A stretch of 64,000 nucleotides of DNA, taken from NCBI GenBank assembly GCA_036556905.1, contig DATBIM010000050.1:8578-72577 (forward strand). Reading direction: 5' to 3'. This DNA comes from 40CM-4-69-5 sp036556905 (GTDB taxonomy: Bacteria; Methylomirabilota; Methylomirabilia; Rokubacteriales; CSP1-6). Shown here piece after piece: positions 43,601 through 52,555 of the stretch. Every line of letters begins with the position of its first letter. The stretch's first letter is position 1. The notes under the pieces are model-generated. The model saw only the letters and a program-made list of their open reading frames with translations, had not been told where the DNA came from and did not search any database. The position numbers and the translations under genes were made by a program.

Positions 43601-43852
43601 ATCGTCCGGATCCGGGTGGCGGCCCGCGACCTCGGCGTGGAACGCATCGAGGCGGGCGACGGCCGCGCCCTCCTCACCTTCGCGCCTTCGACCACGCTGG
43701 ACCCCCAGCGGCTCATCGGCACCATCCAACGGAGCCGGGGCCGGCTGCAGATGAAGCGCGAGTTCACGCTCGAGGCTTCGATCGGCGGGGGGGAGTGGCC
43801 GAGCGTCCGGGACTCGCTGCTGGCCCTGCTCGACGACCTGGGCCACGTATGA
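40649..43852 (+). CDS. mfd: Transcription-repair coupling factor
   Basis: 1067-residue SF2 translocase that removes RNA polymerase stalled at lesions and recruits UvrA. N-terminal UvrB-like domain (GGIVDIFSPTHPAPARLEFFGDEIESIRLFD, in blocks near 170), RNA polymerase interaction domain (VGDLVVHDDHGIGRYLGL, about 410), Walker A GDVGYGKTEVALRAAFK (about 555), DEEHRFGV Walker B (about 655; DEEQ in most homologues) and C-terminal TRCF domain. Slightly shorter than E. coli Mfd (1148). Stop overlaps the next ATG. Confidence 0.96.
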   Translation: MLEQWPPFEALAKAFAAGDPCLRIAGLTGGGRALVIAELLQTTSRAALVLAASLPDARSWAQDLRFFGAPAVEFPEGEPRLWRGGRQREADAERALICRRLLAGEPLIVVATRSALGVPLSAPGAFGAGTLRLSVGDSLDRELLLEALGAAGYERVDTVVEVGQWSLRGGIVDIFSPTHPAPARLEFFGDEIESIRLFDPTSQRSQTALDELIVLPLEAPAQGASGTTADLLAYLPAAAAVVVDNPRLLDEGVEEAPDQPPLGKRLESRQRLELELVTGASGSPGFALETHAVDRYSGRFIQLAEEIAGWRREGFRVRLVAADVHQAEHLRQILREHGLEAADAPGLGTADGLAVVVGECSTGFTIPALGLIVLTEGEMFGARRRTLRRPKYQRGSPVTAFTDLAVGDLVVHDDHGIGRYLGLRTMHVGDRDGDYLLLEYAESNQLYLPVERLDLISKYLGGDATAARLDRLGGASWQRVKESVRAALREMAEELLKLYARRAVAEGHAFATDTAWQREFEAAFRFEETPDQLRAIADVKQDMEAARPMDRLVAGDVGYGKTEVALRAAFKTVADGMQVAVLVPTTVLAQQHWATFAERFAAFPVRVELLSRFRSPAEQKAVVDGLRAGTVDVVIGTHRLLSRDVGFKNLGLLIVDEEHRFGVAHKERLKQFRTAVDVLALTATPIPRTLYMSLSGVRDMSVIETPPLDRLPVETVIRRFGKAVIREALERELRRGGQVFFVHNRVQSLPSMVRMLGELVPDARLVMAHGQMRERELEAAMVKFVSGQADVLVSTAIIESGLDIPASNTIVVNRADRLGLAQLYQLRGRVGRERQQAFCYLLIPADGRVDEQAQRRLRVLQELTDLGSGFKLALRDLEIRGAGNLLGAQQHGHIAAVGFDLYSKLLAEAVRELKGEATAASVEPVVSVNVEGFLPEDYVSEVNQRLALYKRLAGARTAGEVVDLRAELVDRFGPLPLPAEQLLDIVRIRVAARDLGVERIEAGDGRALLTFAPSTTLDPQRLIGTIQRSRGRLQMKREFTLEASIGGGEWPSVRDSLLALLDDLGHV

Positions 43853-44889
43853 CGGCCGCGCTGGCCCTGGCCATGGTCGCGCTGCTCCTCGCGGGCTGCG
43901 GCTCGGCTACCAGCAGTCCCTCCCCGGAGGTGACGGGCCGCCCCCCGGCGGCGGCGCCGGCCCGGGAACCCGAGCGCTCGCCGACCCGGGCCGTCAGCGC
44001 CCCCGACGTGGTCGATCGCATCGTGGCGGTCGTCAACAACGATGCGATCACGCTCGGGGAAGTGCAAGAGACCGTACTGTCCTTTCGGCAGGAGAACCGG
44101 GGCCGGGCGACAGGTTCCGACGAAGAGCTGGCCCGGCAGTTCCTGACGCGCCTCATCGAAACGCGGTTGCAGCTCCAGGAGGCTGACCGGGAAAAGATCT
44201 TCGTCGACGACAGCGAAGTTGACGAGGAGCTGGCCGAGCGGATGAAGCGCTTCGGGGCCAAGAACAAGGATCAGATCGCCGCCATGCTCAAGGAGCAGGG
44301 GTTCACCATCGAAGCCGTCCGCAAGCGTGTTCGCGAGACCGTGCGCATCGCCAAGGTGGTCCGCCGGAAAGTGACCTTGCGAGTCTCGGTCACCGAAGAG
44401 GACATCGACCGGTATATGGCCGACAACCGGAGCAAGCTGGAAACCGGGCTCAGCTATCACGCCCGCCACATCCTCATCACCCCGGCCGGCAGCTCCGACG
44501 CGGCGTGGGAGACGGCCCGCATCCAAGCCGAGATGATCCGAGACCAGCTCGCCGCCGGCGCCGATTTCGCCGAACTGGCCCGGCAGCATTCGCGCGACGC
44601 CAGCGCCAAAGCCGGCGGGGATCTGGGCACCCTCAAGCGGGGGGAGCTGGCGGCCGAGATCGAAGCCCGCATCCTCGCGTTGGGGGAGGGGGAGGATTCT
44701 CTCCCGTACCGGTCCGCGCTGGGCTTGCACCTGTTTCGGCTGGAGAGCAAGGAGACCCTGGAGGGGGATGCCTTGCGGCGGGCCCGACAACAGGTCCGCG
44801 AGATCCTGTTCCGGCAGAAGTACGAGTCGAGACTCGAGGCCTGGCTCAAGGAAATCAAGCAGCGCGCCGTCGTCGAGGTCCGCATGTGA
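43849..44889 (+). CDS. SurA/PpiC-type peptidyl-prolyl isomerase lipoprotein
   Basis: 346 residues. Signal peptide with lipobox LLAGC (Cys near 20), a Ser/Pro-rich linker, a SurA-like N-terminal chaperone domain (VVDRIVAVVNNDAITLGEVQ, about 60), and a single parvulin domain (YHARHILITPAGS...ADFAELARQHSRDASAKAGGDLGTLKRGEL, about 200-290). Would assist outer-membrane protein folding in the periplasm. Start at 43849 fixed by ATGA overlap with mfd; the longer frame lacks a signal peptide. Confidence 0.9.
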   Translation: MTAALALAMVALLLAGCGSATSSPSPEVTGRPPAAAPAREPERSPTRAVSAPDVVDRIVAVVNNDAITLGEVQETVLSFRQENRGRATGSDEELARQFLTRLIETRLQLQEADREKIFVDDSEVDEELAERMKRFGAKNKDQIAAMLKEQGFTIEAVRKRVRETVRIAKVVRRKVTLRVSVTEEDIDRYMADNRSKLETGLSYHARHILITPAGSSDAAWETARIQAEMIRDQLAAGADFAELARQHSRDASAKAGGDLGTLKRGELAAEIEARILALGEGEDSLPYRSALGLHLFRLESKETLEGDALRRARQQVREILFRQKYESRLEAWLKEIKQRAVVEVRM

Positions 44890-44910
44890 GGCGATCCAGG
44901 AAGAAATTCG

Positions 44911-44939
44911 TTGACAGCATGGCGCAGCGGTGGCAGGAT
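44911..44939 (+). promoter_or_regulatory. Promoter for rho
   Basis: TTGACA (44911-44916), 17-bp spacer, CAGGAT (44934-44939, weak -10). Gives a leader of about 90 nt before the rho ATG at 45035. rho is often autoregulated through its leader. Otherwise the 44890-45034 gap shows no other feature. Confidence 0.5.
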
Positions 44940-45034
44940 CATGGGGTAAGTGCCGTCCAGCCCAGCGGAAATCTGCGTCACATTCAACCACTAACGTCAT
45001 TGACGGCAGCGAACGCCGTCCCCGGAGCCGTTTG

Positions 45035-46354
45035 ATGAGCGCCCGCCGAGACCGAGTTCAGGGAAACGCGACGACCGAAGCAACCCAGACGAGTGGTGGC
45101 CTGAATCTCTCCGAGCTGAAGGAGAAGACCATCGCCGATCTGAACACGATCGCTCGCGAAATGAACGTGCAGAACATGGGCGGTCTGCGCAAGCAGGAGC
45201 TCATCTTCAAGATCCTGCAGGCCCAGGCGGAGAAGGATGGCCTGATCTACGCCGAGGGAGTCCTGGAGGTCCTGCCCGACGGCTTCGGATTCCTCCGCGC
45301 GCCCGACTACAACTACCTGCCGGGCCCCGACGATATCTACGTCTCACCCTCGCAGATCCGGCGGTTCGATCTGCGGACCGGGGATACGGTGTCGGGCCAG
45401 GTGCGCCCGCCCAAGGACTCCGAGCGCTACTTCGCGCTGCTCAAGGTGGAGGCGATCAACTTCGAGGGGCCGGAGCAGGCCCGGGACAAGATCTTCTTCG
45501 ACAACCTCACTCCGCTCTATCCGATGGAGCGGTTGCGACTGGAGCACGATCCCGAGAACCTGACCACCCGGGTCATGGACCTGCTCACGCCGATCGGGAA
45601 GGGTCAGCGCGGACTGATCGTGGCCGCGCCCCGGACCGGCAAGACAATGATGCTGCAGTCGATCGCCCATGCCATCGCCAAGAACCATCCGGAGGTCTAC
45701 CTCATCGTGCTGCTCATCGACGAGCGGCCCGAGGAGGTGACGGACATGCAGCGGACCGTGAAGGGCGAGGTCATCTCCTCGACCTTCGACGAGCCCCCTC
45801 AGCGCCACATCCAGGTGGCCGACATGGTCATCGAGAAGGCCAAGCGGCTGGTGGAGCACAAGCGTGACGTGGTGATCCTGCTCGACTCTCTCACGCGCTT
45901 CGCCCGCGCTCACAACGCGATTATCCCCTCCTCGGGTAAGGTGCTCTCCGGGGGTCTCGACGCCAACGCCCTGCAGCGACCGCGTCGCTTCTTCGCCACC
46001 GCGCGGAACATCGAAGAAGGAGGCTCCCTGACCATCATGGCCACGGCCATCGTGGACACCGGGAGCCGGATGGACGACGTAATTTTCGAGGAGTTCAAGG
46101 GTACCGGCAACATGGAGGTGCACCTGGACCGTCGGTTGATGGACAAGCGAATCTTTCCGACCATCAACATCGAGCAATCGGGCACCCGCAAGGAAGAGCT
46201 GCTGTTGGAGAAGGACGAGCTGCAGAAGGTCTGGCTGCTCCGCAAGGCGCTCTCCCAACTCAACCCCGTGGAGGGAATGGAGCTTCTGCTGGATAAGCTC
46301 AAGCTCACCCGCAGCAACAAGGAGTTCCTCGCCTCGATGCACTCGATGGGGTAA
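45035..46354 (+). CDS. rho: Transcription termination factor Rho
   Basis: 439-residue hexameric RNA helicase. Short N-terminal extension, Rho-N helix bundle (LSELKEKTIADLNTIAREMNV), cold-shock RNA-binding domain (GVLEVLPDGFGFLRAPDYNYLPGPDDIYVS, in blocks), Walker A APRTGKTMMLQ (about 185), Q-loop region VILLDSLTRFARAHN, and R-loop GGLDANALQRPRRFFATARNIEEGGSLT. The ATG at 45035 follows GGAG; the open frame reaches 44930 but adds non-family sequence. Confidence 0.96.
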   Translation: MSARRDRVQGNATTEATQTSGGLNLSELKEKTIADLNTIAREMNVQNMGGLRKQELIFKILQAQAEKDGLIYAEGVLEVLPDGFGFLRAPDYNYLPGPDDIYVSPSQIRRFDLRTGDTVSGQVRPPKDSERYFALLKVEAINFEGPEQARDKIFFDNLTPLYPMERLRLEHDPENLTTRVMDLLTPIGKGQRGLIVAAPRTGKTMMLQSIAHAIAKNHPEVYLIVLLIDERPEEVTDMQRTVKGEVISSTFDEPPQRHIQVADMVIEKAKRLVEHKRDVVILLDSLTRFARAHNAIIPSSGKVLSGGLDANALQRPRRFFATARNIEEGGSLTIMATAIVDTGSRMDDVIFEEFKGTGNMEVHLDRRLMDKRIFPTINIEQSGTRKEELLLEKDELQKVWLLRKALSQLNPVEGMELLLDKLKLTRSNKEFLASMHSMG

Positions 46355-46383
46355 GGCCTTCCGGCCGCGCATCGGCCTGGCTT

Positions 46384-46412
46384 TTGGCGATTTTCCCGGG
46401 CGGTGGTATCCT
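46384..46412 (+). promoter_or_regulatory. Possible promoter for rpmE
   Basis: TTGGCG (46384-46389), 17-bp spacer, TATCCT (46407-46412), followed by AAGGAGGT just before the GTG. Upstream, GGCC-containing inverted repeat sequence and CTTTT after the rho stop (46355-46385) could act as a weak terminator. Confidence 0.4.
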
Positions 46413-46434
46413 TGGTCGTTCAAGGAGGTAGGCC

Positions 46435-46650
46435 GTGAAGGCTGGCATTCATCCGGAGTACGTCGAGACCACGATCACGTGTGCCTGCGGGGAGGTCATC
46501 CAGACCCGTTCTACCAGGCCCGACATTCGCGTGGAGATTTGCTCCAAGTGCCATCCCTTCTACACCGGCAAGCAGAAGATCGTCGATACGGCGGGCCGGG
46601 TCGAGCGCTTCCAGCGCAAGTACAAGCGACAAGCGGCTCCGACCAGCTGA
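46435..46650 (+). CDS. rpmE: 50S ribosomal protein L31, zinc-binding type
   Basis: 71-residue ribosomal protein. Has the C-type zinc motif CAC...CSKC (residues 16, 18, 36 and 39), so it depends on zinc, unlike YtiA-type L31. Consensus AAGGAGGT precedes the GTG start. Start of a long co-oriented gene string with prfA 38 nt downstream, the classical rpmE-prfA-prmC order. Confidence 0.95.
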   Translation: MKAGIHPEYVETTITCACGEVIQTRSTRPDIRVEICSKCHPFYTGKQKIVDTAGRVERFQRKYKRQAAPTS

Positions 46651-46688
46651 GCGCTCCGCCGGGCCGGCACCGGGCCGGGTGAGCCACG

Positions 46689-47762
46689 ATGCTGTTTGAC
46701 AAGCTCCGTCAGATCGAGGAGCGCTGGGAGGAGTTGGGCCGCGCCCTGGCCGATCCCCGCGTCTACGGCAATCCCCCCGAGCTGGCTCGCCTCCGCAAGG
46801 AACACGCCGAGACCGCCGAGATCGTGGAGCGCTTCCAGGAGTATCGCGAGGTCCTGCGTCGGCTGGGCGAGGCCCGGCACCTGCTCGGCGAGGATGGTGA
46901 CCGCGAGCTTCAGGAACTGGCCCAGGCCGAGATCGAGGAGCTGAGTCGGAAGCAGACCGATCTCGAAACCGAGCTCACGCGGCTCCTCGTCCCCCGTGAC
47001 CCCAACGACGACAAGAACGTGTTCCTGGAAATCCGCGCCGGAGCCGGCGGTGACGAGGCCGCGCTATTCGCTGCCGATTTGGCCCGGATGTACACGAAGT
47101 ACGCCGAGCGCCAGCGCTGGAAGGTCGAGGTCATGGACTCGAGCGCCACCGGTGTCGGCGGTCTCAAGGAGATGATCCTCTTCGTCCAGGGGCGGGGCGC
47201 CTGGAGCCGGCTCAAGTACGAGCGCGGCGTCCACCGGGTACAACGCGTGCCGGTCACCGAGTCGTCCGGCCGGATCCACACCTCCACCGTGACGGTCGCA
47301 GTGCTGTTGGAGGCGGAGGATGTCGAGATCAGGGTGGACGAGAAGGATCTGAAGGTCGACGTCTACCGTTCCTCCGGCCCCGGGGGCCAGGGGGTCAACA
47401 CCACCGACTCCGCCGTGCGCATCACCCACCTGCCCACCGGATTGGTGGTCACCTGTCAGGACGAGCGTTCGCAGATCAAGAACCGGGCGAAGGCGCTCCG
47501 CGTCCTGAAGGCCCGGCTGCTCGAGCGCGCCCAACAGGAGCAGCAGGCGGCGATCGCCGCCGACCGGCGAAGTCAGGTGGGTACGGGTGAACGCAGCGAG
47601 CGCATCCGTACGTACAACTTCCCCCAGACCCGGGTGACGGACCACCGGATCGGGCTGACCGTGCATCGGCTGGGTGACGTGCTGGAGGGCGACCTCGACG
47701 AGATCATTGACGCCCTGGCGGCGGCCGAGCATGCTGAGCGGCTCGAGCGGGTGACGCCGTGA
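46689..47762 (+). CDS. prfA: Peptide chain release factor 1
   Basis: 357 residues. Stop-codon recognition tripeptide PVT at 188-190, as in RF1 (UAA/UAG), and peptidyl-tRNA hydrolysis GGQ at 232-234 in SSGPGGQGVNTTDSAVR, whose Gln PrmC methylates. C-terminal GERSERIRTYNFPQTRVTDHRIGL is also typical. Overlaps prmC by 4 nt. Confidence 0.97.
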   Translation: MLFDKLRQIEERWEELGRALADPRVYGNPPELARLRKEHAETAEIVERFQEYREVLRRLGEARHLLGEDGDRELQELAQAEIEELSRKQTDLETELTRLLVPRDPNDDKNVFLEIRAGAGGDEAALFAADLARMYTKYAERQRWKVEVMDSSATGVGGLKEMILFVQGRGAWSRLKYERGVHRVQRVPVTESSGRIHTSTVTVAVLLEAEDVEIRVDEKDLKVDVYRSSGPGGQGVNTTDSAVRITHLPTGLVVTCQDERSQIKNRAKALRVLKARLLERAQQEQQAAIAADRRSQVGTGERSERIRTYNFPQTRVTDHRIGLTVHRLGDVLEGDLDEIIDALAAAEHAERLERVTP

Positions 47763-48712
47763 AGGCGCCGGCGACGGTGGCGCGGTTGCTGGAGGTGGCC
47801 TCGGCCCGGCTGGCGGCGGCGGGTATCGACACGCCACGAGTGGAGGCCGAGTGGCTGCTGGCCGGCCTGCTCGGGGCCCGCCGCGGCGATCTCGGGTTGC
47901 TCCTTGCCCAGGCCCCGGATGTGGGGCTCGTCGCGCGATACGAGGCGGCGATCGAGCGTCGCTGGAGCCGTGAGCCGCTGCAACGCATCCTCGGCTGGGA
48001 AGGCTTTCGGGGGCTGCGTCTGGGCCTCAGCCCCGACGTGCTCGTGCCCCGGCCGGAGACCGAAGTCCTCGTGGACCTGGCCCTGGCCCTGCTCCCCATT
48101 CCTCGCGGGGGGCGCCACCCGGTCGTCGTCGACGTTGGCACCGGCTCGGGGTGCGTCGCCTGCGCCATTGCCGCCGAGCACCCCGACGTCCAGGTGATCG
48201 CGACCGACAGGGTGGTCGGCGCGCTACTCGTCGCGCGGGACAATGCCGTTCGGCTGGGGCTGAGCCGAATCCACTTCGTCGCCGCCGACCTGCTGACCGC
48301 GGCGGGGCCGGGGGCCGCCGATCTGATCGTCTCCAACCCTCCATACCTGCCCACGTCTCTGCTCGGGAGCCTGGAACCGGAAGTGCGAGACCATGAGCCC
48401 CGGGGGGCACTGGATGGTGGCCACGACGGACTGCGCGCGCTGGCCGGTCTGGTCGGGGACTCCACGCGGGTCCTCCGCCCCGGGGGGGCTCTGGTCGTGG
48501 AGTCAGCCGGGGGTCCTCAGGCCGACGCCGTGGTGAAGCTCATGCGCGACGCAGGCTTTGTCGACGCGGCAGTGCATCGAGACCTCGCCGGGATTGATCG
48601 CTTCGTTTCCGGAACGGTGGTTGACGCGAGCCGTGGGCAGAGCGCGGGTTGCATCACACGCAAATGGGGAGGTTTGGCGAGGGTGGTCGCTGCTCCCGCC
48701 AAAACCACGTAA
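47759..48712 (+). CDS. prmC: Release factor glutamine methyltransferase
   Basis: 317 residues. N-terminal helical substrate-binding domain, then a class I methyltransferase with VVDVGTGSGCVACAIAAEHP (about 122) and the catalytic NPPYLP (about 198). Methylates the GGQ glutamine of RF1/RF2. The C-terminal 30 residues beyond the family end (VVDASRGQSAGCITRKW...) look like an extension. GTG start overlaps prfA; the stop TAATG shares a base with murA. Confidence 0.95.
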   Translation: MKAPATVARLLEVASARLAAAGIDTPRVEAEWLLAGLLGARRGDLGLLLAQAPDVGLVARYEAAIERRWSREPLQRILGWEGFRGLRLGLSPDVLVPRPETEVLVDLALALLPIPRGGRHPVVVDVGTGSGCVACAIAAEHPDVQVIATDRVVGALLVARDNAVRLGLSRIHFVAADLLTAAGPGAADLIVSNPPYLPTSLLGSLEPEVRDHEPRGALDGGHDGLRALAGLVGDSTRVLRPGGALVVESAGGPQADAVVKLMRDAGFVDAAVHRDLAGIDRFVSGTVVDASRGQSAGCITRKWGGLARVVAAPAKTT

Positions 48713-49965
48713 TGCCGGCCCGTCTGCTCATCGAGGGAGGCGTGCCGCTCAGGGGCTCGGTCACCGTCAGCGCCGCGAAGAATGCCGCGCTGCCCGCGCT
48801 GGCGGCGGGGCTACTGACCTCGGAGCCGCTCACGTTCCCGAACGTCCCCGATCTCCAGGACGTTCACACCATGGTTCGGCTGCTGCAAACGCTGGGGGCT
48901 TCGGTCGATCGCCTGGGGGCGCGGGCCCGCGTCCGGGTCGAACGTGTTGCCGGCGACGTGGCCGCCTACGAGCTGGTGTCGACGATGCGCGCCTCCGTGC
49001 TCGTGCTGGGACCGCTGGTGGCCCGGCATGGCTCGGCGCGCGTCGCGTTGCCTGGAGGATGCGCGATCGGCGTCCGTCCCATCGATCAACACCTCAAGGG
49101 GCTGGCCAAGCTGGGGGCTGAGATCGCCATCGAGAACGGCTACGTGGTGGCCCGGGCCAGCCGGCTCAAAGCCGCGCGTATCGCCACTGATCTGGTGACC
49201 GTAACGGGCACCGAGAACCTCATGATGGCGGCAACGCTGGCCCAGGGTACGACCGTCATCGAGAACGCCGCCCGGGAGCCCGAAGTCGTCGACCTCGCTC
49301 GCCTTCTCCAGGCGATGGGGGCGCACATCGAGGGCGCGGGAACGCCGCGCATCGAGATCGAGGGCGTGTCGGACCTGGGCGGGGCCCGGCACACGATCGT
49401 CCCCGATCGTGTCGAGGCGGGAACGCTGCTCGTGGCTGGGGCGATCACCCGGGGCGATGTGTTCGTGACGGGACTTGTCCCCGACCACATCACTGCCGTG
49501 CTGGCCAAGCTCGAGGAGTGCGGGGTGAGCCTGGAGGTCGGGCCCGACCGCGTGCGGGTGCGAGGCCCGGAGCGACCACGGCCCGCCGACGTCACCACGA
49601 GCCCGTTCCCGGGCTTCCCCACCGACATGCAGGCGCAGCTGATGACGCTGCTCGGCCTGGCCGACGGCCAGTCGCGGGTGACCGAGACCATTTTCGAGAA
49701 CCGCTTCATGCACGCGGCCGAGCTGGTGCGTATGGGGGCCCGGATCGAGACGGAGGGGTCCACGGCCATCATTCGTGGCGTGCCCTCGTACCAGGGGGCG
49801 CCGGTGATGGCCTCGGACCTGCGCGCGTCGGCGGCGCTCGTCCTGGCCGGGCTGGCCGCCGGCGGCCGGACGGAGATCTCCCGCGTCTATCACCTCGATC
49901 GCGGCTACGAGCGGCTGGAGGTGAAGCTGCGCGGGCTGGGCGCCCGCATCGAGCGTTTGCCGTGA
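48712..49965 (+). CDS. murA: UDP-N-acetylglucosamine 1-carboxyvinyltransferase
   Basis: 417 residues; first committed step of peptidoglycan synthesis, adding enolpyruvyl to UDP-GlcNAc. Fosfomycin-reactive Cys117 in LPGGCAIGVRPID. N-terminal GGVPLRGSVTVSAAKNAALPALAA includes the Lys-Asn pair; C-terminal FPTDMQAQLMTLL and RASAALVLAGLAA are family blocks. Cys rather than Asp at 117 predicts fosfomycin sensitivity. Confidence 0.96.
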   Translation: MPARLLIEGGVPLRGSVTVSAAKNAALPALAAGLLTSEPLTFPNVPDLQDVHTMVRLLQTLGASVDRLGARARVRVERVAGDVAAYELVSTMRASVLVLGPLVARHGSARVALPGGCAIGVRPIDQHLKGLAKLGAEIAIENGYVVARASRLKAARIATDLVTVTGTENLMMAATLAQGTTVIENAAREPEVVDLARLLQAMGAHIEGAGTPRIEIEGVSDLGGARHTIVPDRVEAGTLLVAGAITRGDVFVTGLVPDHITAVLAKLEECGVSLEVGPDRVRVRGPERPRPADVTTSPFPGFPTDMQAQLMTLLGLADGQSRVTETIFENRFMHAAELVRMGARIETEGSTAIIRGVPSYQGAPVMASDLRASAALVLAGLAAGGRTEISRVYHLDRGYERLEVKLRGLGARIERLP

Positions 49966-50630
49966 AAGAGCGCCTCACCCTGGCCCTGCCCAAGGGGCGC
50001 CTGCTCGACGGTGCCCTCGCGCTGCTTCGCGAGATCGGGGTCGACGGGGTCGAAGCGGAATCGCGCCGACTGATCTTCACCGATCCCCGGCGCGGCCTCC
50101 GGATGCTCTTCCTCAAGCCGGCCGACATTCCCGCCTACGTCACCTACGGGGCCGCCGACCTCGGCATCGTCGGCAAGGACATCCTGCTCGAGCAGGAGCC
50201 CGACGTGTACGAGCCGCTCGACCTCGGGTTCGGATTCTGCCGGCTGGTGGTAGCCGAGCCCCGCGAGCTCTGGGAGCGCGACGATCCCTCCAAGTGGTCC
50301 TGGGTCCGGGTTGCCACCAAATATCCGCGGATGGCCGAGCGGTACTTCTCCGACCGTGGCGTCCAGGTGGAGATCGTGCGTCTGGACGGCTCCATCGAGC
50401 TGGCCCCCCTGGTCGGGCTGGCCGAGCGCATCGTGGACCTCGTGCAGTCGGGGGAGACCTTGAGGGCCAACGGGCTGGTGGAGGTCGCCGAGATCGCTCG
50501 CTCCACGGCCCGGGTGATCGTCAACCGGGCTTCGATGAAGACGGAGTACGCTGCGGTGACCGAGCTGATCGATGAGCTACGCCGCCGGTGCACGGTGCCG
50601 GTGCCGGCCTCTCCGGGCTCCCGGCCATGA
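49962..50630 (+). CDS. hisG: ATP phosphoribosyltransferase, short form
   Basis: 222 residues, the HisG-S class (no C-terminal ACT-like regulatory domain), which elsewhere requires HisZ. LTLALPKGRLLDGALALL at the N-terminus; YGAADLGIVGKDILLE (about 65); SIELAPLVGLAERIVDLVQSGETLRANGL (about 150), with the PRPP-loop region. First step of histidine synthesis. The GTG overlaps murA's stop. No hisZ gene is in the window. Confidence 0.95.
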   Translation: MKERLTLALPKGRLLDGALALLREIGVDGVEAESRRLIFTDPRRGLRMLFLKPADIPAYVTYGAADLGIVGKDILLEQEPDVYEPLDLGFGFCRLVVAEPRELWERDDPSKWSWVRVATKYPRMAERYFSDRGVQVEIVRLDGSIELAPLVGLAERIVDLVQSGETLRANGLVEVAEIARSTARVIVNRASMKTEYAAVTELIDELRRRCTVPVPASPGSRP

Positions 50631-51934
50631 TTCGCAGCCTCGACGCCCGTCACCTCGGCCTCACCGCCGTGGTTCGGGAGCTGGCCCGCCCCCCGGCGGC
50701 GATCGATCCCCAGATCCCGCGCGTCGTCGACGAAATCCTGCGCGCCGTGCGCGAGCGGGGAGACACCGCGCTCCTGGAGCTCACCGCGCGCTTCGACGGG
50801 CTGACGGTACCCGCGGTGACCGCGCTGGCGATCCCTCGTGGTGACCTCGAGGCGGCCGAACGGGCCGTCGCCCCCTCCGTGCGTGCCGCCCTCGCGTACG
50901 CGGCCGAGCGCATCGACCGCTACCATGCCGCCGCCTTGCCAAAGACCTGGCGTATCACGGACGAGCACGGCTCGATCCTGGGGCAGGAGGTACGCGCGCT
51001 GGAGCGTGTTGGAATCTACGTGCCCGGCGGCCGCGCCGCCTATCCTTCGACGGTCCTGATGACCGCCGTGCCTGCCCGTGTCGCCGGCGTACCCGAGATC
51101 GTCCTGGTGACGCCGCCGGGGCGGGACGGGCGCATCGATCCAACCGTGCTGGCGGCGGCGCGCATCGCGGGGGTGACCGAGGCTTGGCGTCTGGGCGGAG
51201 CCCAGGCCATCGCGGCTCTGGCTTACGGTACGGCGACGATCCGGAAGGTCGACAAGGTCGTGGGACCCGGCAACATCTACGTGGCGTTGGCCAAGAGCCG
51301 CGTGTTTGGAGACGTGGGCATCGACATGGTGGCGGGGCCCAGCGAGGTGCTGGTCATCGCGGACGGTGAGGCCGATCCGGAGTGGATCGCCGCCGACCTG
51401 CTGGCTCAGGCCGAGCACGACCCGATGGCCCGAGCCGTGCTCGTCACTGACGCCCCCGGCCTGGTCCCTCGAGTGGCTCGGGCGCTCGCCTCCCAGCTCG
51501 GCCGTCTGACCCGCAAGGACATCGCCGCCCAGTCCCTGCAGACGAATGGCGCCCTCGTCCTTGTCGGGTCGCTCGAGGAGGCCGCCGAACTGGCCAACCG
51601 GCTGGCCCCCGAGCATCTCGAGCTGCTCGTGCGCGTGCCCCAGGCGCTGCTGCCTCGTGTTCGCCACGCCGGAGCGATCTTCGTCGGCGGCCGGACTCCG
51701 GAGGTGGTCGGCGACTACGTGGCCGGTCCCAGTCACGTGCTGCCGACGGCGGGCACCGCGCGCTTCTCGTCACCGCTGGGGGTGGAGGACTTCGTCAAGC
51801 GGTCGAGCGTGATCGAGTACTCGAGCGCAGGCCTGCAGGCTGCGCTGGGCCATCTGAGAACGCTGGCCGACATCGAGGGCCTGGGCGGGCACCGAGCGGC
51901 TGCCGACGTCCGGGCCGGGGGAGAGGGTAGATGA
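50627..51934 (+). CDS. hisD: Histidinol dehydrogenase
   Basis: 435 residues. Zn-dependent, NAD-linked last two steps of histidine synthesis. VGIYVPGGRAAYPSTVLMTAVPA (about 125), DKVVGPGNIYVALAKSRVFGDVGIDMVAGPSEVLVIAD (about 210, in separate blocks), LAQAEHDP (His/Gln Zn ligands) and SHVLPTAGTARFSSPL (about 370). Starts at 50627 by ATGA overlap with hisG. Confidence 0.96.
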   Translation: MIRSLDARHLGLTAVVRELARPPAAIDPQIPRVVDEILRAVRERGDTALLELTARFDGLTVPAVTALAIPRGDLEAAERAVAPSVRAALAYAAERIDRYHAAALPKTWRITDEHGSILGQEVRALERVGIYVPGGRAAYPSTVLMTAVPARVAGVPEIVLVTPPGRDGRIDPTVLAAARIAGVTEAWRLGGAQAIAALAYGTATIRKVDKVVGPGNIYVALAKSRVFGDVGIDMVAGPSEVLVIADGEADPEWIAADLLAQAEHDPMARAVLVTDAPGLVPRVARALASQLGRLTRKDIAAQSLQTNGALVLVGSLEEAAELANRLAPEHLELLVRVPQALLPRVRHAGAIFVGGRTPEVVGDYVAGPSHVLPTAGTARFSSPLGVEDFVKRSSVIEYSSAGLQAALGHLRTLADIEGLGGHRAAADVRAGGEGR

Positions 51935-52530
51935 GCCGAGCGCTGCGGCAGGCCCGCGTGGAACGCAAGACGAAGGAGACCGAGGTGGCGATTAGCCTCA
52001 ACCTCGACGGCACCGGTGCCGCCAAGGTGGGCACCCCGATCCCCTTCTTCAGCCACATGCTGGAGGCGTGGGCGAAGCACGGCCTCATGGATCTCACGGT
52101 GGAGGCGAGCGGGGACGTCGAGGTGGACATCCACCACACCGTCGAGGATGTCGGCATCGTGCTGGGACAGGCCCTCCGCGAGGCCGTCGGCGACAAGCGG
52201 GGCATCGTTCGCTACGGGACCGCCTTCGTGCCCATGGACGAGGCCCTCGTCGCGGCCGCCGTCGACATCTCGGGGCGCCCGTACCTCGTGTTCAACGTTC
52301 CGGTGGCCCGAACCCGGGTGGCCAACTTCGATCTCGACATGCTCCAGGAGTTTTTCCGGGCGTTCGCTTTCAAAGCCGAGATCACGCTGCACGTGACCAT
52401 GCACTACGGTCACAACTTGCACCACATCACGGAGGCCGTATTCAAGGCTGTGGGGCGCGCGCTGGCCGAGGCCAGTCGGATCAACCCTCGTATCGCCGAC
52501 GTTCTACCCTCGACCAAGGGACGCCTGTGA
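51931..52530 (+). CDS. hisB: Imidazoleglycerol-phosphate dehydratase
   Basis: 199-residue monofunctional IGPD (no histidinol-phosphate phosphatase domain). Mn-binding HHTVED (about 71) and the second NLHHITEAVFKA motif (about 167). FFSHMLEAWAKHG is also conserved. ATG overlaps hisD. Confidence 0.96.
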   Translation: MSRALRQARVERKTKETEVAISLNLDGTGAAKVGTPIPFFSHMLEAWAKHGLMDLTVEASGDVEVDIHHTVEDVGIVLGQALREAVGDKRGIVRYGTAFVPMDEALVAAAVDISGRPYLVFNVPVARTRVANFDLDMLQEFFRAFAFKAEITLHVTMHYGHNLHHITEAVFKAVGRALAEASRINPRIADVLPSTKGRL

Positions 52531-52555
52531 TCATGGCCGAAGGCGAGGCGCGCCG